A stretch of 64,000 bases of DNA from Agrococcus sp. Marseille-P2731 (GTDB lineage: Bacteria; Actinomycetota; Actinomycetes; Actinomycetales; Microbacteriaceae), in the NCBI RefSeq assembly GCF_900117395.1, contig NZ_FPEG01000003.1, forward strand, positions 1,116,001-1,180,000. Reading direction: 5' to 3'. Positions within the stretch are counted from its first letter, which is position 1. Each line of letters starts with the position of its first letter. Both the position numbers and the translations under genes were made by a program. The notes under the pieces are model-generated. The model made no database searches. It worked only from the letters and a program-made list of their open reading frames with translations, and had not been told where the DNA came from. This document shows positions 1-8,379 of the stretch, one piece after another.

Positions 1-571
1 CGAGCTCGCGCTCGTGCACGGGGGTTCCGGCGGCGTGGGAACGATGGCGATCCAGATGCTGCGGGCACTGGGGTGGCGCGTCGCCACGACGGCGAGCGCG
101 CGACACCGGGAGCTGTGCGCCTCTCTCGGCGCTGAGATCGTGATCGACTACCGCAGCGAGGACTTCGTCGAGGTCGTGCGGGGCGCGACGGAGGGCAAGG
201 GAGCCGGCTTCGTGCTCGACGTGATCGGCGCCGACTACCTCGACCGCAACGTCGACGCGCTCTCCTTCGACAGCACCCTCACCGTGATCGCCGCGCAGGG
301 CGGCACCAGGGCCGAGATCGACCTGCTGCGACTCATGCAGCGGCGCGTGACGCTTCGCGCAATGACGCTCCGCGCTCGGCCGCGCACGGGCGGCCGGGGT
401 TCGAAGGCGGAGGTGGTGCGACAGGTGCGCGAGCACGTGTGGCCGCTATTCGCCGAGGGACAGGTGCGGCCGGTGATCGGCGCGACGATGCCGCTCTCGG
501 ATGCCGAACGCGCCCACGAGCTCATGGGCTCGCCGGAGGCGCCGGGCGGCAAGCTGCTGCTCGTGCGCTGA
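1..571 (+). CDS. Zinc-type alcohol dehydrogenase/quinone oxidoreductase, C-terminal part (5' truncated by window edge)
   Basis: The frame is open from the first bases, so the N-terminal half lies outside the window. What is visible is the Rossmann half of an MDR-superfamily NAD(P)H oxidoreductase: the dinucleotide loop HGGSGGVGTMAIQ near the start, then strands around TTASARHRELCASLGAEIVIDYR and a C-terminal segment ending GGKLLLVR, which is typical of quinone oxidoreductase-like members. Catalytic-domain residues cannot be seen, so metal dependence is unknown. The gene ends 138 bases before the next gene on the same strand, with no strong hairpin in between. Confidence 0.85.
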   Translation, partial: ELALVHGGSGGVGTMAIQMLRALGWRVATTASARHRELCASLGAEIVIDYRSEDFVEVVRGATEGKGAGFVLDVIGADYLDRNVDALSFDSTLTVIAAQGGTRAEIDLLRLMQRRVTLRAMTLRARPRTGGRGSKAEVVRQVREHVWPLFAEGQVRPVIGATMPLSDAERAHELMGSPEAPGGKLLLVR

Positions 572-709
572 GGGGCGTGCTGGCAGCCCGACTAGGCCGC
601 AGCATGGCCGCCCGGTGGACATTTGGTGTGAGTCCGCCCCGCGGGCTGTACCCCACCCATCCGCCTCATTAGCGTGGAAGGCCCGGAACGTGACACGTGA
701 GGAGCGGAC

Positions 710-1663
710 ATGACCGACCAGACCAACGCGAGCGCAGAGCACACCAACCCCGACGACACGAACCACGAGACCACCGACCAGCTGGCCTTCCAGAACCCCG
801 TCACCCGATACCCCGTCATCGAGCCGCCCGAGCAGGACCAGCCCGAGCCCGGTCTCGACCAGGATCTGCTGCCGAAGAGCGACCGCGGCGAGTTCTCCTA
901 CCGCGGCACCGGCCGGCTCGAGGGCCGCAAGGCGCTCATCACCGGCGGCGACTCCGGCATCGGCGCGGCCGTCGCGATCGCCTTCGCCCGCGAGGGCGCC
1001 GACGTCGCCATCAACTACCTGCCCGCCGAGGAGCCCGACGCGCAGGAGATCAAGCGCATCGTCGAGGAGGCCGGCCGGACCGCCGTGCTGCTGCCCGGCG
1101 ACCTCACCGACAAGGCCTTCTGTGAGTCCCTGGTGGCGGATGCGGTGCAGGGCCTGGGCGGGCTCGACATCCTCGTGAACAACGCGGGCAAGCAGATCGC
1201 GGCGGAGAGCCTCGAGGAGCTGCCCGACGAGCAGATGGTCGAGACCTACGAGGTGAACGTGTTCGCCATGTTCCGCATCACGCGGGCGGCGCTGGCGCAC
1301 CTGCAGCCCGGCTCGACGATCATCAACACCACCTCGGTCGTCGCCTACATGGCGCCGGAGGTGATGGTCGACTACGCGTCTACCAAGGCGGCGATCAACA
1401 ACTTCACGAAGAGCATGGGGCAGCAGCTCGCGCCGAAGGGCATCCGCGTCAACGCGGTCGCTCCCGGCCCGATCTGGACCCCGCTGCAGCCCTCCGACGG
1501 CCAGCCGAAGGAGGAGCTGCCGAAGTTCGGCCAGTCGACGCCGCTCGGCCGCGCCGGCCAGCCGACCGAGCTCGCGCCGGCCTACGTCTTCCTCGCCTCG
1601 CCCGAGTCGAGCTACGTCATCGGCGAGACGCTCAACGTGAACGGCGGCATGCCGACGCCATAG
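710..1663 (+). CDS. SDR family oxidoreductase, YghA/GSP39-like
   Basis: A 317-residue NAD(P)-dependent short-chain dehydrogenase of the extended-N-terminus group related to E. coli YghA and Bacillus general stress protein 39. An acidic, Asn/Thr-rich leader of about 65 residues precedes the Rossmann fold. Cofactor motif TGGDSGIG lies near residue 80, NNAG follows, and the active site YASTKAA with its Tyr and Lys is present; the C-terminus FLASPESSYVIGETLNVNGG is the usual SDR ending. Family members reduce aldehydes or sugars and are often stress-induced, but the substrate here is unknown. A GGAG ribosome site sits just upstream of the ATG. Confidence 0.92.
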   Translation: MTDQTNASAEHTNPDDTNHETTDQLAFQNPVTRYPVIEPPEQDQPEPGLDQDLLPKSDRGEFSYRGTGRLEGRKALITGGDSGIGAAVAIAFAREGADVAINYLPAEEPDAQEIKRIVEEAGRTAVLLPGDLTDKAFCESLVADAVQGLGGLDILVNNAGKQIAAESLEELPDEQMVETYEVNVFAMFRITRAALAHLQPGSTIINTTSVVAYMAPEVMVDYASTKAAINNFTKSMGQQLAPKGIRVNAVAPGPIWTPLQPSDGQPKEELPKFGQSTPLGRAGQPTELAPAYVFLASPESSYVIGETLNVNGGMPTP

Positions 1664-1740
1664 GCGCACGACCCAGCAGGCCCCTCCGAGGGCATGTGCC
1701 CACGCCACACCCCTTCCCCCGGGTGGTGCAGGATGGACAC

Positions 1741-3705
1741 ATGCCCTCGGATCCGTTCAGCGGCGATGACTCCAGCGCCGCGAACGACGCGACGCTCGCC
1801 GCCGCCATCCAGACCGCCGTCGCCGTCGTGATGGGCGAGGGCTCGGCCGAGCTGCTGCGCGACGCCGTGCCGGCCAGGCTCGCCGACCGCCTGCTGCCCG
1901 GCATCGATCGCTCGCGCGGCGAGGTCGAGGGCCTGCGCCGCCGCGAGCACGAGCTCTCGGCCCTCTATGCCAGCGCCCGCCAGCTCGTGGGTCTCGGCGA
2001 CGCGGATGCGGTGCTCACGCGGCTCGTCGAGCGCGCGCACGAGATGCTCGGCGCCGACATCACCTACCTCTCGGAGTTCGACCGCGACACCCGCGAGCTG
2101 CGGGTGCGCACCACCTACGGCGCCGTCTCGGCCTCCTTCCGCCAGCTCATCGTGCCGCCCGGCCGCGGCCTGGTGAGCGTCATCGCCGAGACCGGGATCC
2201 CGCAGGCGGTCAGCCGCTACGACGACTACGCCGCTGATCGGCACGACCCGGGGGTCGACGACGCGGTCACCGCCGAGGGCATCGTGTCGATGCTCGGGGT
2301 GCCGCTGCACGCCGACGAGGGCATGCTCGGCGTGCTGTTCGTCGCCATGCGGCAGGAGCGCTCCTTCCTCCCCGAGCAGATCGCGCTGCTCTCCGCGCTC
2401 GCAGACCACGCATCCGTCGTGCTGCAGTCGGCGGGGGCGCTGCGCAGCCTGCGGCGCTCGGAGGAGGCCTCGCGCGCAGCCCTCGACCAGCTCTCGGCGC
2501 ACGTCGCCGAGCGCGAGCGCGCCAACACCGTGCACCAGCAGCTCGTGCACGCCGTGCTCGACGGCGGCGGCTTCGCGCCCGTCGCCGCGACGCTCGAGGC
2601 GACCCTCGGGCGGCCCGCCTGCATCGTCGACGAGCAGGGCGAGCTGCGAGCGGCCGCGGGCGACATCGAGCGGCTGCGCACCGCCTGGAACTCCGGCCGG
2701 CTGCGCGCAGCGGTCGCCGAGAGCCGCGGCTCTGGGCACGCCATCGGCGTGCAGAGCGACGGCCAGGAGGTGCTCGTCGCGGCGCTCGCCTCGGGGTCGA
2801 GCCTCTATGGCGCCGTGCTCATCGACCGGGCGGATGCGCTGGGCGCGGTCGACCGCCGCACCCTGGAGCGCGCGGCGCAGGTCGGCGCGCTGCTCGCCCT
2901 CTCGGAGGAGGCGCAGGCCGAAGCGGCCCGGCGGCAGCAGGTCGACCTCGTCGCCGAGCTGCTCACCGCGACGCCCGACCGTCGCGCCGACCTGGCCGCG
3001 CGCACCCGCAGGCTCGGCCTCGACATCCGTCACCTCGACGGGCTCGTCGCGATCGGGGTGCAGGGCGAGCGTCGCGCGGATGCGGTGAAGCTGCTGGCGA
3101 GGCGCTTCGAGGGCATGGGCCTGGCCGGCGAGCGCGATGGCGTGGTGGTGCTGGTGGCTGCCGCGAGCGACGAGATGACCGTGCCTGCCGCGCTGCGCGC
3201 CGAGCTCGAGGCGGCGCTCGAGGTGCCGGTGCTCGCCGTCGGGGTGCCTGCTGCGGCCGTTGCCGACGAGCGCCGAACCGATGCGCACCGCGCCGACGGC
3301 GTGCCGCTGCGCTTCGAGCAGGCGCGCCGCGCACTGCGGCTGCTCGAGGCCATCGGGGTCGAGTCGGGCGCCGTGTCGGTCGACGAGCTGCTGCCCTATG
3401 CGGCCGTGCTCGACACCGACCAGCGCGCGCTCGAGGCCTTCCTCGACGGCACGATCGGCGCGGTGCGGCGCTACGACGCCGACCGCGGCACCGAGCTGCT
3501 CGCGACGCTGCACGCCTTCGTCAGCAACGGCGCGAGCCCCACGCGCACGGCGCGCGCGCTCACCTTCCACCCCAACACCATCCTGCAGCGGCTCGAGCGC
3601 CTCGACCAGGTGCTCGGCAAGGGCTGGCGCGAGGACGAGTCGCTGTTCCGCATCAGCCTCGCGATCCGGCTCGACGGGCTGCGGCGCCGATTGGCGTCGC
3701 GCTGA
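1741..3705 (+). CDS. GAF-domain PucR-type transcriptional regulator
   Basis: A 654-residue cytoplasmic regulator. Residues of about 75-220 form a GAF-like sensor (VLTRLVERAHEMLGADITYLSEFD onwards, then VPLHADEGMLGVLFVAMR). A helical region follows, and the C-terminus carries the PucR-type helix-turn-helix: LHAFVSNGASPTRTARALTF, then HPNTILQRLERLDQVLG. Proteins of this build commonly control catabolic operons by sensing a small molecule. It lies 152 bases upstream of the HMG-CoA reductase operon on the same strand, so it is the obvious candidate regulator. I chose the ATG at 1741 because the alternative GTG at 1696 adds a non-conserved Pro-rich stretch and has no ribosome site. Confidence 0.88.
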   Translation: MPSDPFSGDDSSAANDATLAAAIQTAVAVVMGEGSAELLRDAVPARLADRLLPGIDRSRGEVEGLRRREHELSALYASARQLVGLGDADAVLTRLVERAHEMLGADITYLSEFDRDTRELRVRTTYGAVSASFRQLIVPPGRGLVSVIAETGIPQAVSRYDDYAADRHDPGVDDAVTAEGIVSMLGVPLHADEGMLGVLFVAMRQERSFLPEQIALLSALADHASVVLQSAGALRSLRRSEEASRAALDQLSAHVAERERANTVHQQLVHAVLDGGGFAPVAATLEATLGRPACIVDEQGELRAAAGDIERLRTAWNSGRLRAAVAESRGSGHAIGVQSDGQEVLVAALASGSSLYGAVLIDRADALGAVDRRTLERAAQVGALLALSEEAQAEAARRQQVDLVAELLTATPDRRADLAARTRRLGLDIRHLDGLVAIGVQGERRADAVKLLARRFEGMGLAGERDGVVVLVAAASDEMTVPAALRAELEAALEVPVLAVGVPAAAVADERRTDAHRADGVPLRFEQARRALRLLEAIGVESGAVSVDELLPYAAVLDTDQRALEAFLDGTIGAVRRYDADRGTELLATLHAFVSNGASPTRTARALTFHPNTILQRLERLDQVLGKGWREDESLFRISLAIRLDGLRRRLASR

Positions 3706-3724
3706 CCGCAGTGGGCGTTCACCC

Positions 3725-3823
3725 CACCGGTGCGGGACAGGCATGGGATGCCGCCCCATGGGCCGCGCGGCACCGGTGCACCTAGCGTCGACAGTGCACG
3801 GCGCGGTGCAGCATGCGCCGTGC
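3725..3823. promoter_or_regulatory. Candidate operator region of the HMG-CoA reductase operon
   Basis: The 152-base gap between the regulator and the reductase gene holds several palindromes. The octamer CACCGGTG occurs at 3725-3732 and again at 3771-3778. An inverted repeat with perfect 9-base arms, GCACGGCGC (3796-3804) and GCGCCGTGC (3815-3823), lies 34 bases before the reductase start. Binding by the upstream PucR-type protein is inference; the last repeat could also act as an RNA hairpin. Confidence 0.4.
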
Positions 3824-3857
3824 AGCACGCAGCGCACGGGTGGGAACAGGAGTCTCG

Positions 3858-5234
3858 ATGTCGACGACCAGCGGCCGACCGGCGCCAGGCGCGCGCCCAC
3901 GCGCAGACAGCCGCCTGCCGAAGCTCCGCGACCACGACCCGGCCAAGCGCCGCGCCCTGGTCGCCCAGGCAGCCGGGCTCGACGCCGACGCCCTCGCCGC
4001 GCTCGACGAGGGCGAGGGGCTGCGACTCGCGCAGGCCGATCACATGGTCGAGAACGTCGTCGGTCTGATCGCCATCCCCGTCGGCGTCGCCACCAACTTC
4101 CTCGTCGACGGCGTCGACCGGCTCATCCCCATGGCCACCGAGGAGCCGAGCGTCGTCGCCGCCGCCTCCAACGCCGCGCGCATGGCCCGCGACCACGGCG
4201 GCTTCCGCACCTCCTCGACCGGCGACGTCATGATGGCGCAGGTGCAGGTGCTCGACGTCGTCGACCCCGAGGCCGCGCGCCTGCGCCTGCTCGCGGCCAA
4301 GGCAGAGCTGCTGGCGCTCGCCGACGCGCAGGATCCCGTGCTGGCCGGCTTCGGCGGCGGCGCCCGCGACATCGACGTGCGCGTGCTGCCGACCCGTGCC
4401 GGCACGCAGGTGATCCTGCACCTGCACGTCGACGTGCGCGACGCGATGGGCGCGAACGCCGTCAACACCATGGCCGAGGCGATCGCGCCCCGCGTGGCAG
4501 AGATCGCCGGCGCCCGCACGCTGCTGCGCATCCTCACGAACAAGGCCGACCGTCGCATCGCCCGCGCGAGCGCCACCTTCGACGCCGAGCTGCTCGGGGG
4601 CCCGCAGGTGGTCGCCGACATCGTCGCGGCGAGCGCCTTCGCCGAGGCCGATCCCTACCGGGCTGCGACGCACAACAAGGGCATCATGAACGGCATCACC
4701 GCCGTCGTGCTCGCCACCGGCAACGACACCCGCGCCGTCGAGGCCGGCTGCCACTCGCACGCCGCCCGCGACGGGCAGTACCGGGCGCTCTCGCGCTTCG
4801 AGCAGGATGCGGACGGCAACCTCTCTGGCTCGCTCGAGGTGCCGCTCGCCGTCGGCCTCGTCGGCGGTGCGACCCGCGCGCACCCGAGCGCGCAGGCAGC
4901 CGTCGCGCTGCTCGGCGTCGAGACGGCGCGCGAGCTCGCTGCCGTGATCGCGAGCGTCGGCCTCGCCCAGAACCTCGCCGCCTGCCGCGCGCTCGCGGCC
5001 GAGGGCATCCAGCGCGGGCACATGACCCTGCACGCCCGCACCATCGCGGCGAGCGCGGGTGCCGCGCCCGACGAGGTCGCCGCGGTCGCCGCGCGCATCG
5101 TGGCCGAGCGGCGCATCCGCGTCGACGACGCCCGCGAGGTGCTCGCCGAGCTGCGCGCCGCGTCCACTGCACCCACCGCATCCACAGCATCCGCCACGCC
5201 CACCGACCCCGCCATCCAGGAGCCGCCCTCATGA
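3858..5234 (+). CDS. mvaA: Hydroxymethylglutaryl-CoA reductase, degradative (class II)
   Basis: A 458-residue cytoplasmic enzyme colinear with the class II reductase of Pseudomonas mevalonii, which oxidises mevalonate to HMG-CoA during mevalonate growth. The catalytic set is intact: Glu96 in TEEPSVVAAAS, Lys274 in HNKGIMNGI, Asp290 in ATGNDTRAVEAG and His388 in GHMTLHAR; DVRDAMGANAVNTMAEAIAP is also typical of the class. The ATG at 3858 has an ACAGGAG site 5-6 bases upstream, whereas upstream in-frame codons do not. Its TGA overlaps the ATG of the CoA-transferase gene (ATGA), so the genes are translationally coupled. No mevalonate-pathway biosynthetic gene is nearby, which favours a catabolic role. 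Confidence 0.93.
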   Translation: MSTTSGRPAPGARPRADSRLPKLRDHDPAKRRALVAQAAGLDADALAALDEGEGLRLAQADHMVENVVGLIAIPVGVATNFLVDGVDRLIPMATEEPSVVAAASNAARMARDHGGFRTSSTGDVMMAQVQVLDVVDPEAARLRLLAAKAELLALADAQDPVLAGFGGGARDIDVRVLPTRAGTQVILHLHVDVRDAMGANAVNTMAEAIAPRVAEIAGARTLLRILTNKADRRIARASATFDAELLGGPQVVADIVAASAFAEADPYRAATHNKGIMNGITAVVLATGNDTRAVEAGCHSHAARDGQYRALSRFEQDADGNLSGSLEVPLAVGLVGGATRAHPSAQAAVALLGVETARELAAVIASVGLAQNLAACRALAAEGIQRGHMTLHARTIAASAGAAPDEVAAVAARIVAERRIRVDDAREVLAELRAASTAPTASTASATPTDPAIQEPPS

Positions 5235-6460
5235 CCGATCTCTCGCTGCCGCCCGCCGGATCCCTCGAGGGCGTCGTCGTCCTCGACCTCTCGCGCGTGC
5301 TCGCCGGCCCCTATGCCGCGCAGATGCTCGCCGACCTGGGCGCCACGGTGATCAAGGTCGAGAACCCGAAGGACCCGGATGTGTCGCGCGGGTTCCCGCC
5401 GTACCTCACGGACGGCGAGGAGGAGTTCAGCGGCTACTACGGGCAGTACAACCGCGGCAAGCTCGGCATCGGCATCGACCTGGCGGCGCCAGGCGGGCCG
5501 GAGGTGCTGAAGGACCTGGTGCGGAGGGCCGACGTGCTCATCGAGAACTTCCGGCCGGGCACGATGGAGAAGCTCGGCGTCAGCTGGGAGGTGCTGCGCG
5601 AGGTGAACCCGCGGCTCGTCTACACGGCCATCTCGGGCTTCGGGCAGACGGGTTCGCGTCGACGCCGGCCCGCGTTCGACAACATCGCGCAGGCGCAGAG
5701 CGGGCTCTGGTCGATGAACGGCTACCCCGATCAGCCGCCCGTGCGCGTCGGGGTCACGATGGGCGACCTCTCGGCGACGCTCTTCGCCGTCGTCGGCACG
5801 CTCGCGGCGCTGCGGCACGCCGAGCGCACGGGCGAGGGGCAGCTGGTCGACGTCGCCCAGGTCGACAGCACGCTCGCGCTCACCGAGACGGCCGTCGTCG
5901 ACTACACCGTCACCGGCAAGGTCGCGCAGCCGGCCGGCAACGAGCACGCCTGGGTGCGGCCCTACGAGCTGTTCGACTGCGCCGACGGGCAGGTGTTCTT
6001 CGGCGCCTACACCGACAAGCTCTGGCGCGCGAGCTGCGAGCTCTTCGGCTCGCCCGAGGCCGCCGACGACCCCGAGATCGACACGATGCGCAAGCGCTTC
6101 GACCCCGAGGTCTACGAGCGCCGCGTCAAGCCGCTGGTCGCCGAGTGGCTCGCGACCCGCACGAAGGCCGAGCTCGAGGAGCTCGCGGGCGACGTCGTGC
6201 CGCTGGCCGCGATCAAGGACATCGGCGAGGTCGTCGACGACCCCGGCACCGCCGAGCGCGACATGATCGTGACCGCCGACTACGGCGACCTCGGGCAGCT
6301 GCGCATGTTCGGCCAGCCGATCAAGCTGAGCGCAACCCCCGCGACGCCCGCCCGTCGCGCCAACCGCCTGGCGGAGCACGCGGAGCAGGTCTTCGCGGAG
6401 TACGCGGGCTACGACGCCGAGCGGCTCGCGGCGCTGCGCGAGGCAGGCGTGCTGCCGTGA
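5231..6460 (+). CDS. CaiB/BaiF (class III) CoA-transferase
   Basis: A 409-residue class III CoA-transferase. The N-terminus LEGVVVLDLSRVLAGPYAAQMLADLGATVIKVE is diagnostic and contains the region that binds CoA; YNRGKLGIGIDLAAPGG and ADVLIENFRPGTMEKLG follow. Class III enzymes move CoA between carboxylic acids via an aspartyl-CoA thioester. In mammals the relative SUGCT makes HMG-CoA from hydroxymethylglutarate, and in Pseudomonas the relative Ict activates itaconate. Sitting between HMG-CoA reductase and a MaoC-type hydratase with ATGA and GTGA overlaps, it probably activates a branched C5-C6 dicarboxylate such as HMG or itaconate; the substrate is inference. Confidence 0.9.
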   Translation: MTDLSLPPAGSLEGVVVLDLSRVLAGPYAAQMLADLGATVIKVENPKDPDVSRGFPPYLTDGEEEFSGYYGQYNRGKLGIGIDLAAPGGPEVLKDLVRRADVLIENFRPGTMEKLGVSWEVLREVNPRLVYTAISGFGQTGSRRRRPAFDNIAQAQSGLWSMNGYPDQPPVRVGVTMGDLSATLFAVVGTLAALRHAERTGEGQLVDVAQVDSTLALTETAVVDYTVTGKVAQPAGNEHAWVRPYELFDCADGQVFFGAYTDKLWRASCELFGSPEAADDPEIDTMRKRFDPEVYERRVKPLVAEWLATRTKAELEELAGDVVPLAAIKDIGEVVDDPGTAERDMIVTADYGDLGQLRMFGQPIKLSATPATPARRANRLAEHAEQVFAEYAGYDAERLAALREAGVLP

Positions 6461-7338
6461 GCGACGATGCTGCCGCGAGCGACCCGCGACCGACCAAGAC
6501 CCGCGTCGAGCCGATCGCGCTCGGCCAGGCCGAGCGCTATCGCGGCACCTTCGCACCGACGGATGCGACGCCCGCGCAGGGCGCGGAGCTGCCGGCGGGG
6601 TGGGAGGGCGTCTACTTCCCCTTCGACGTGGCGCTCGCCGACCTGCGCCCCGACGGCACACCCGCCCGCGACGGCGTGCTGCCGGAGATCGACCTGCCTC
6701 GCCGCATGTACGCGGGGGAGGACACCGAGTTCCTGCGACCGCTGCGCTACGGCGACGAGGTGACGCAGACGACCGCGCTCGGCAGCCTCGTCGAGAAGCA
6801 GGGCTCGCGCGGCAGGCTCGTCTTCGTCGACCTCGTGCGCGAGCTCGCGGTCGGCGGTGAGGTAGCGATCCGCAGCACCTGGCACGACGTGTTCCTCGAA
6901 GCAGCCGACCCCGACGCGCCCGTGCGGCCGCCGCGCCGGGAGCCCGAGGCCGCATCCGACGCCGCCTGGGTCGACGAGCTGGCGCTCGACGCCCGGCAGC
7001 TGTTCCGCTTCTCGGCGCTCACGTTCAACACGCACCTCATCCACTACGACCGCGGCTGGGCGACGGGCGAGGAGGGGCTCGAGGACCTGCTCGTGCACGG
7101 ACCGCTGACCCGCATCCTGCTGGTCGACGCGGCTCGGCGCCGCGAGGAGCGCGCGCAGCGCGAGTGCGGGCGCGCGATCGCGTCGCTCCAGGTGCGGGCG
7201 ACCGCGCCGATGCTCGTGGATCGGCCGCTGCGGCTCTGCGGGCGCACGGAGGAGGCGGATGACGGAGCGGTCACGCGGGTGACGGCGCTCGACGCTGACG
7301 ACGTGGTGCTCGCGACGGCGGAGGTGCGGTGGCGGTAG
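6457..7338 (+). CDS. MaoC/FAS1-dehydratase-type hydratase (mesaconyl-CoA/itaconyl-CoA hydratase-like)
   Basis: A 293-residue hot-dog-fold protein. The N-terminal half (YRGTFAPTDATPAQGAELPAGWEGVYFPFDV) and DLPRRMYAGEDTEFLRPLRYGDEV resemble the FAS1-like dehydratase domain of mesaconyl-C4-CoA hydratase. The C-terminal half holds the second hot dog, with FSALTFNTHLIHYDRGWA carrying the His/Asp hydratase pair. Family members add or remove water at branched 2-enoyl-CoA thioesters. It starts at a GTG that overlaps the stop of the CoA-transferase. A role in interconverting HMG-CoA and methylglutaconyl-CoA, or itaconyl-CoA and citramalyl-CoA, fits the context but is not proven. It is the last gene of the operon; a palindromic repeat follows. 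Confidence 0.85.
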   Translation: MSDDAAASDPRPTKTRVEPIALGQAERYRGTFAPTDATPAQGAELPAGWEGVYFPFDVALADLRPDGTPARDGVLPEIDLPRRMYAGEDTEFLRPLRYGDEVTQTTALGSLVEKQGSRGRLVFVDLVRELAVGGEVAIRSTWHDVFLEAADPDAPVRPPRREPEAASDAAWVDELALDARQLFRFSALTFNTHLIHYDRGWATGEEGLEDLLVHGPLTRILLVDAARRREERAQRECGRAIASLQVRATAPMLVDRPLRLCGRTEEADDGAVTRVTALDADDVVLATAEVRWR

Positions 7339-7344
7339 TCCGCA

Positions 7345-7385
7345 GGTCGAGGAGCGCGCGGCGGAGCCGCACGCGTCACGAGACC
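7345..7385 (+). repeat. Palindromic repeat, family A (intergenic copy)
   Basis: A 41-base unit with head GGTCGAGGAGCG and tail ACGCGTCACGAGACC around a small hairpin, GCGGC-GGA-GCCGC. It lies between the convergent MaoC and hydrolase genes, where it could also act as a transcription terminator. The same head and tail recur inside oleBC (25969-26070 and 27322-27446) and, in variant form, inside the cytochrome b locus (54354-54461). Confidence 0.85.
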
Positions 7386-7397
7386 GAAGCCCTCGTC

Positions 7398-8258
7398 TCA
7401 GCGCTCGCGCGCCGCCAGCGCCTCGCCGCGCCGCGCGGTGCGCGCGATGCCGTCCACGAGCACCGGCCACAGCGCATCCGGGATCAGGTGCCCCATGCCG
7501 CTGTGCACCTGCAGCTCGGCCTCCGGCATGGCCGCGGCGATCTCGACCGCCGCCTGCCACAGCACCACGTCGTCCTCGCGGCCGTGGAAGACGAGCGCCG
7601 GCGCGGTGACCGAGCGCAGCTGCCCGAGCCGCTCGGGCTGCCGCAGGAGCGCCGACCACTGGCGGGCGAAGCCGTCGGGGAAGTTGCCGCGGTCGAAGGC
7701 CTCGCCGGCGGCCTGCTGCATCCACTCGACGTCGATCGGGTAGCGCTCGCTGCCCGCTACCCGGGCGTACTCGCCGGCGCCGGCCACGAGCACGTCGCGC
7801 GGGAGCGGCACGGGCGCCGTGCGCTCGCCGCCCGGATCGGGCTGGCCGACGTAGCGGTCGTCGCGGCCCGGCAGGGTCGAGAGCAGGCCGAGGCTCAGCA
7901 CCCGCTCGGGGTGCTCGATCGCCACCATCTGCGCCATGATGCCGCCCATCGAGTGGCCGACGAGGTGCGCCGCCTCGACGCCGAGGGTGTCGAGCACGCG
8001 CACGACGTCGTCGCCGAGATCGCTCACCGAGTAGCCCCCGTCGATGTCCTCGGGGCCGCCGAAGCGCCGCGAGAGGCCGGTGTCGCGGTTGTCGAAGCGC
8101 ACGACCCGGAAGCCCTCGGCCACGAGCAGGTCGATCAGCTCGGTGCGCCACGAGAGCAGCTGCGCGCCGCCGCCAGAGATCAGCACCACGAGCGGGTCGG
8201 CCTCCCGACCGAACACCTCGTAGTAGAGCCCGACATCGTCCGTGGTGGTGTGCGGCAT
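7398..8258 (-). CDS. Alpha/beta hydrolase
   Basis: A 286-residue alpha/beta hydrolase. The N-terminal strand-turn DPLVVLISGGGAQLLSW supplies the oxyanion region, VRFDNRDTGLS follows, the nucleophile elbow is GHSMGG with Ser, and a catalytic His is likely in HSGMGHLIPDALWP near the C-terminus. Cap-region sequence does not identify the substrate; the overall pattern is of the carboxylesterase/prolyl aminopeptidase-like group. It converges on the HMG-CoA reductase operon and diverges from the amidohydrolase gene. The ATG at 8258 was chosen because the frame upstream is Arg/Gly-rich and looks non-coding. Confidence 0.87.
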   Translation of the reverse strand: MPHTTTDDVGLYYEVFGREADPLVVLISGGGAQLLSWRTELIDLLVAEGFRVVRFDNRDTGLSRRFGGPEDIDGGYSVSDLGDDVVRVLDTLGVEAAHLVGHSMGGIMAQMVAIEHPERVLSLGLLSTLPGRDDRYVGQPDPGGERTAPVPLPRDVLVAGAGEYARVAGSERYPIDVEWMQQAAGEAFDRGNFPDGFARQWSALLRQPERLGQLRSVTAPALVFHGREDDVVLWQAAVEIAAAMPEAELQVHSGMGHLIPDALWPVLVDGIARTARRGEALAARER

Positions 8259-8379
8259 GCCCCCATCCTCGCGGCGCCCGAGCCTGCCACCTATGTGCCC
8301 TCGCCCCATCGCCGCCGGCTCGCGCTGACGGATCCCACCACCGTCGCAGCCCCGCGACACCCATGACCGGAGGAACCCG

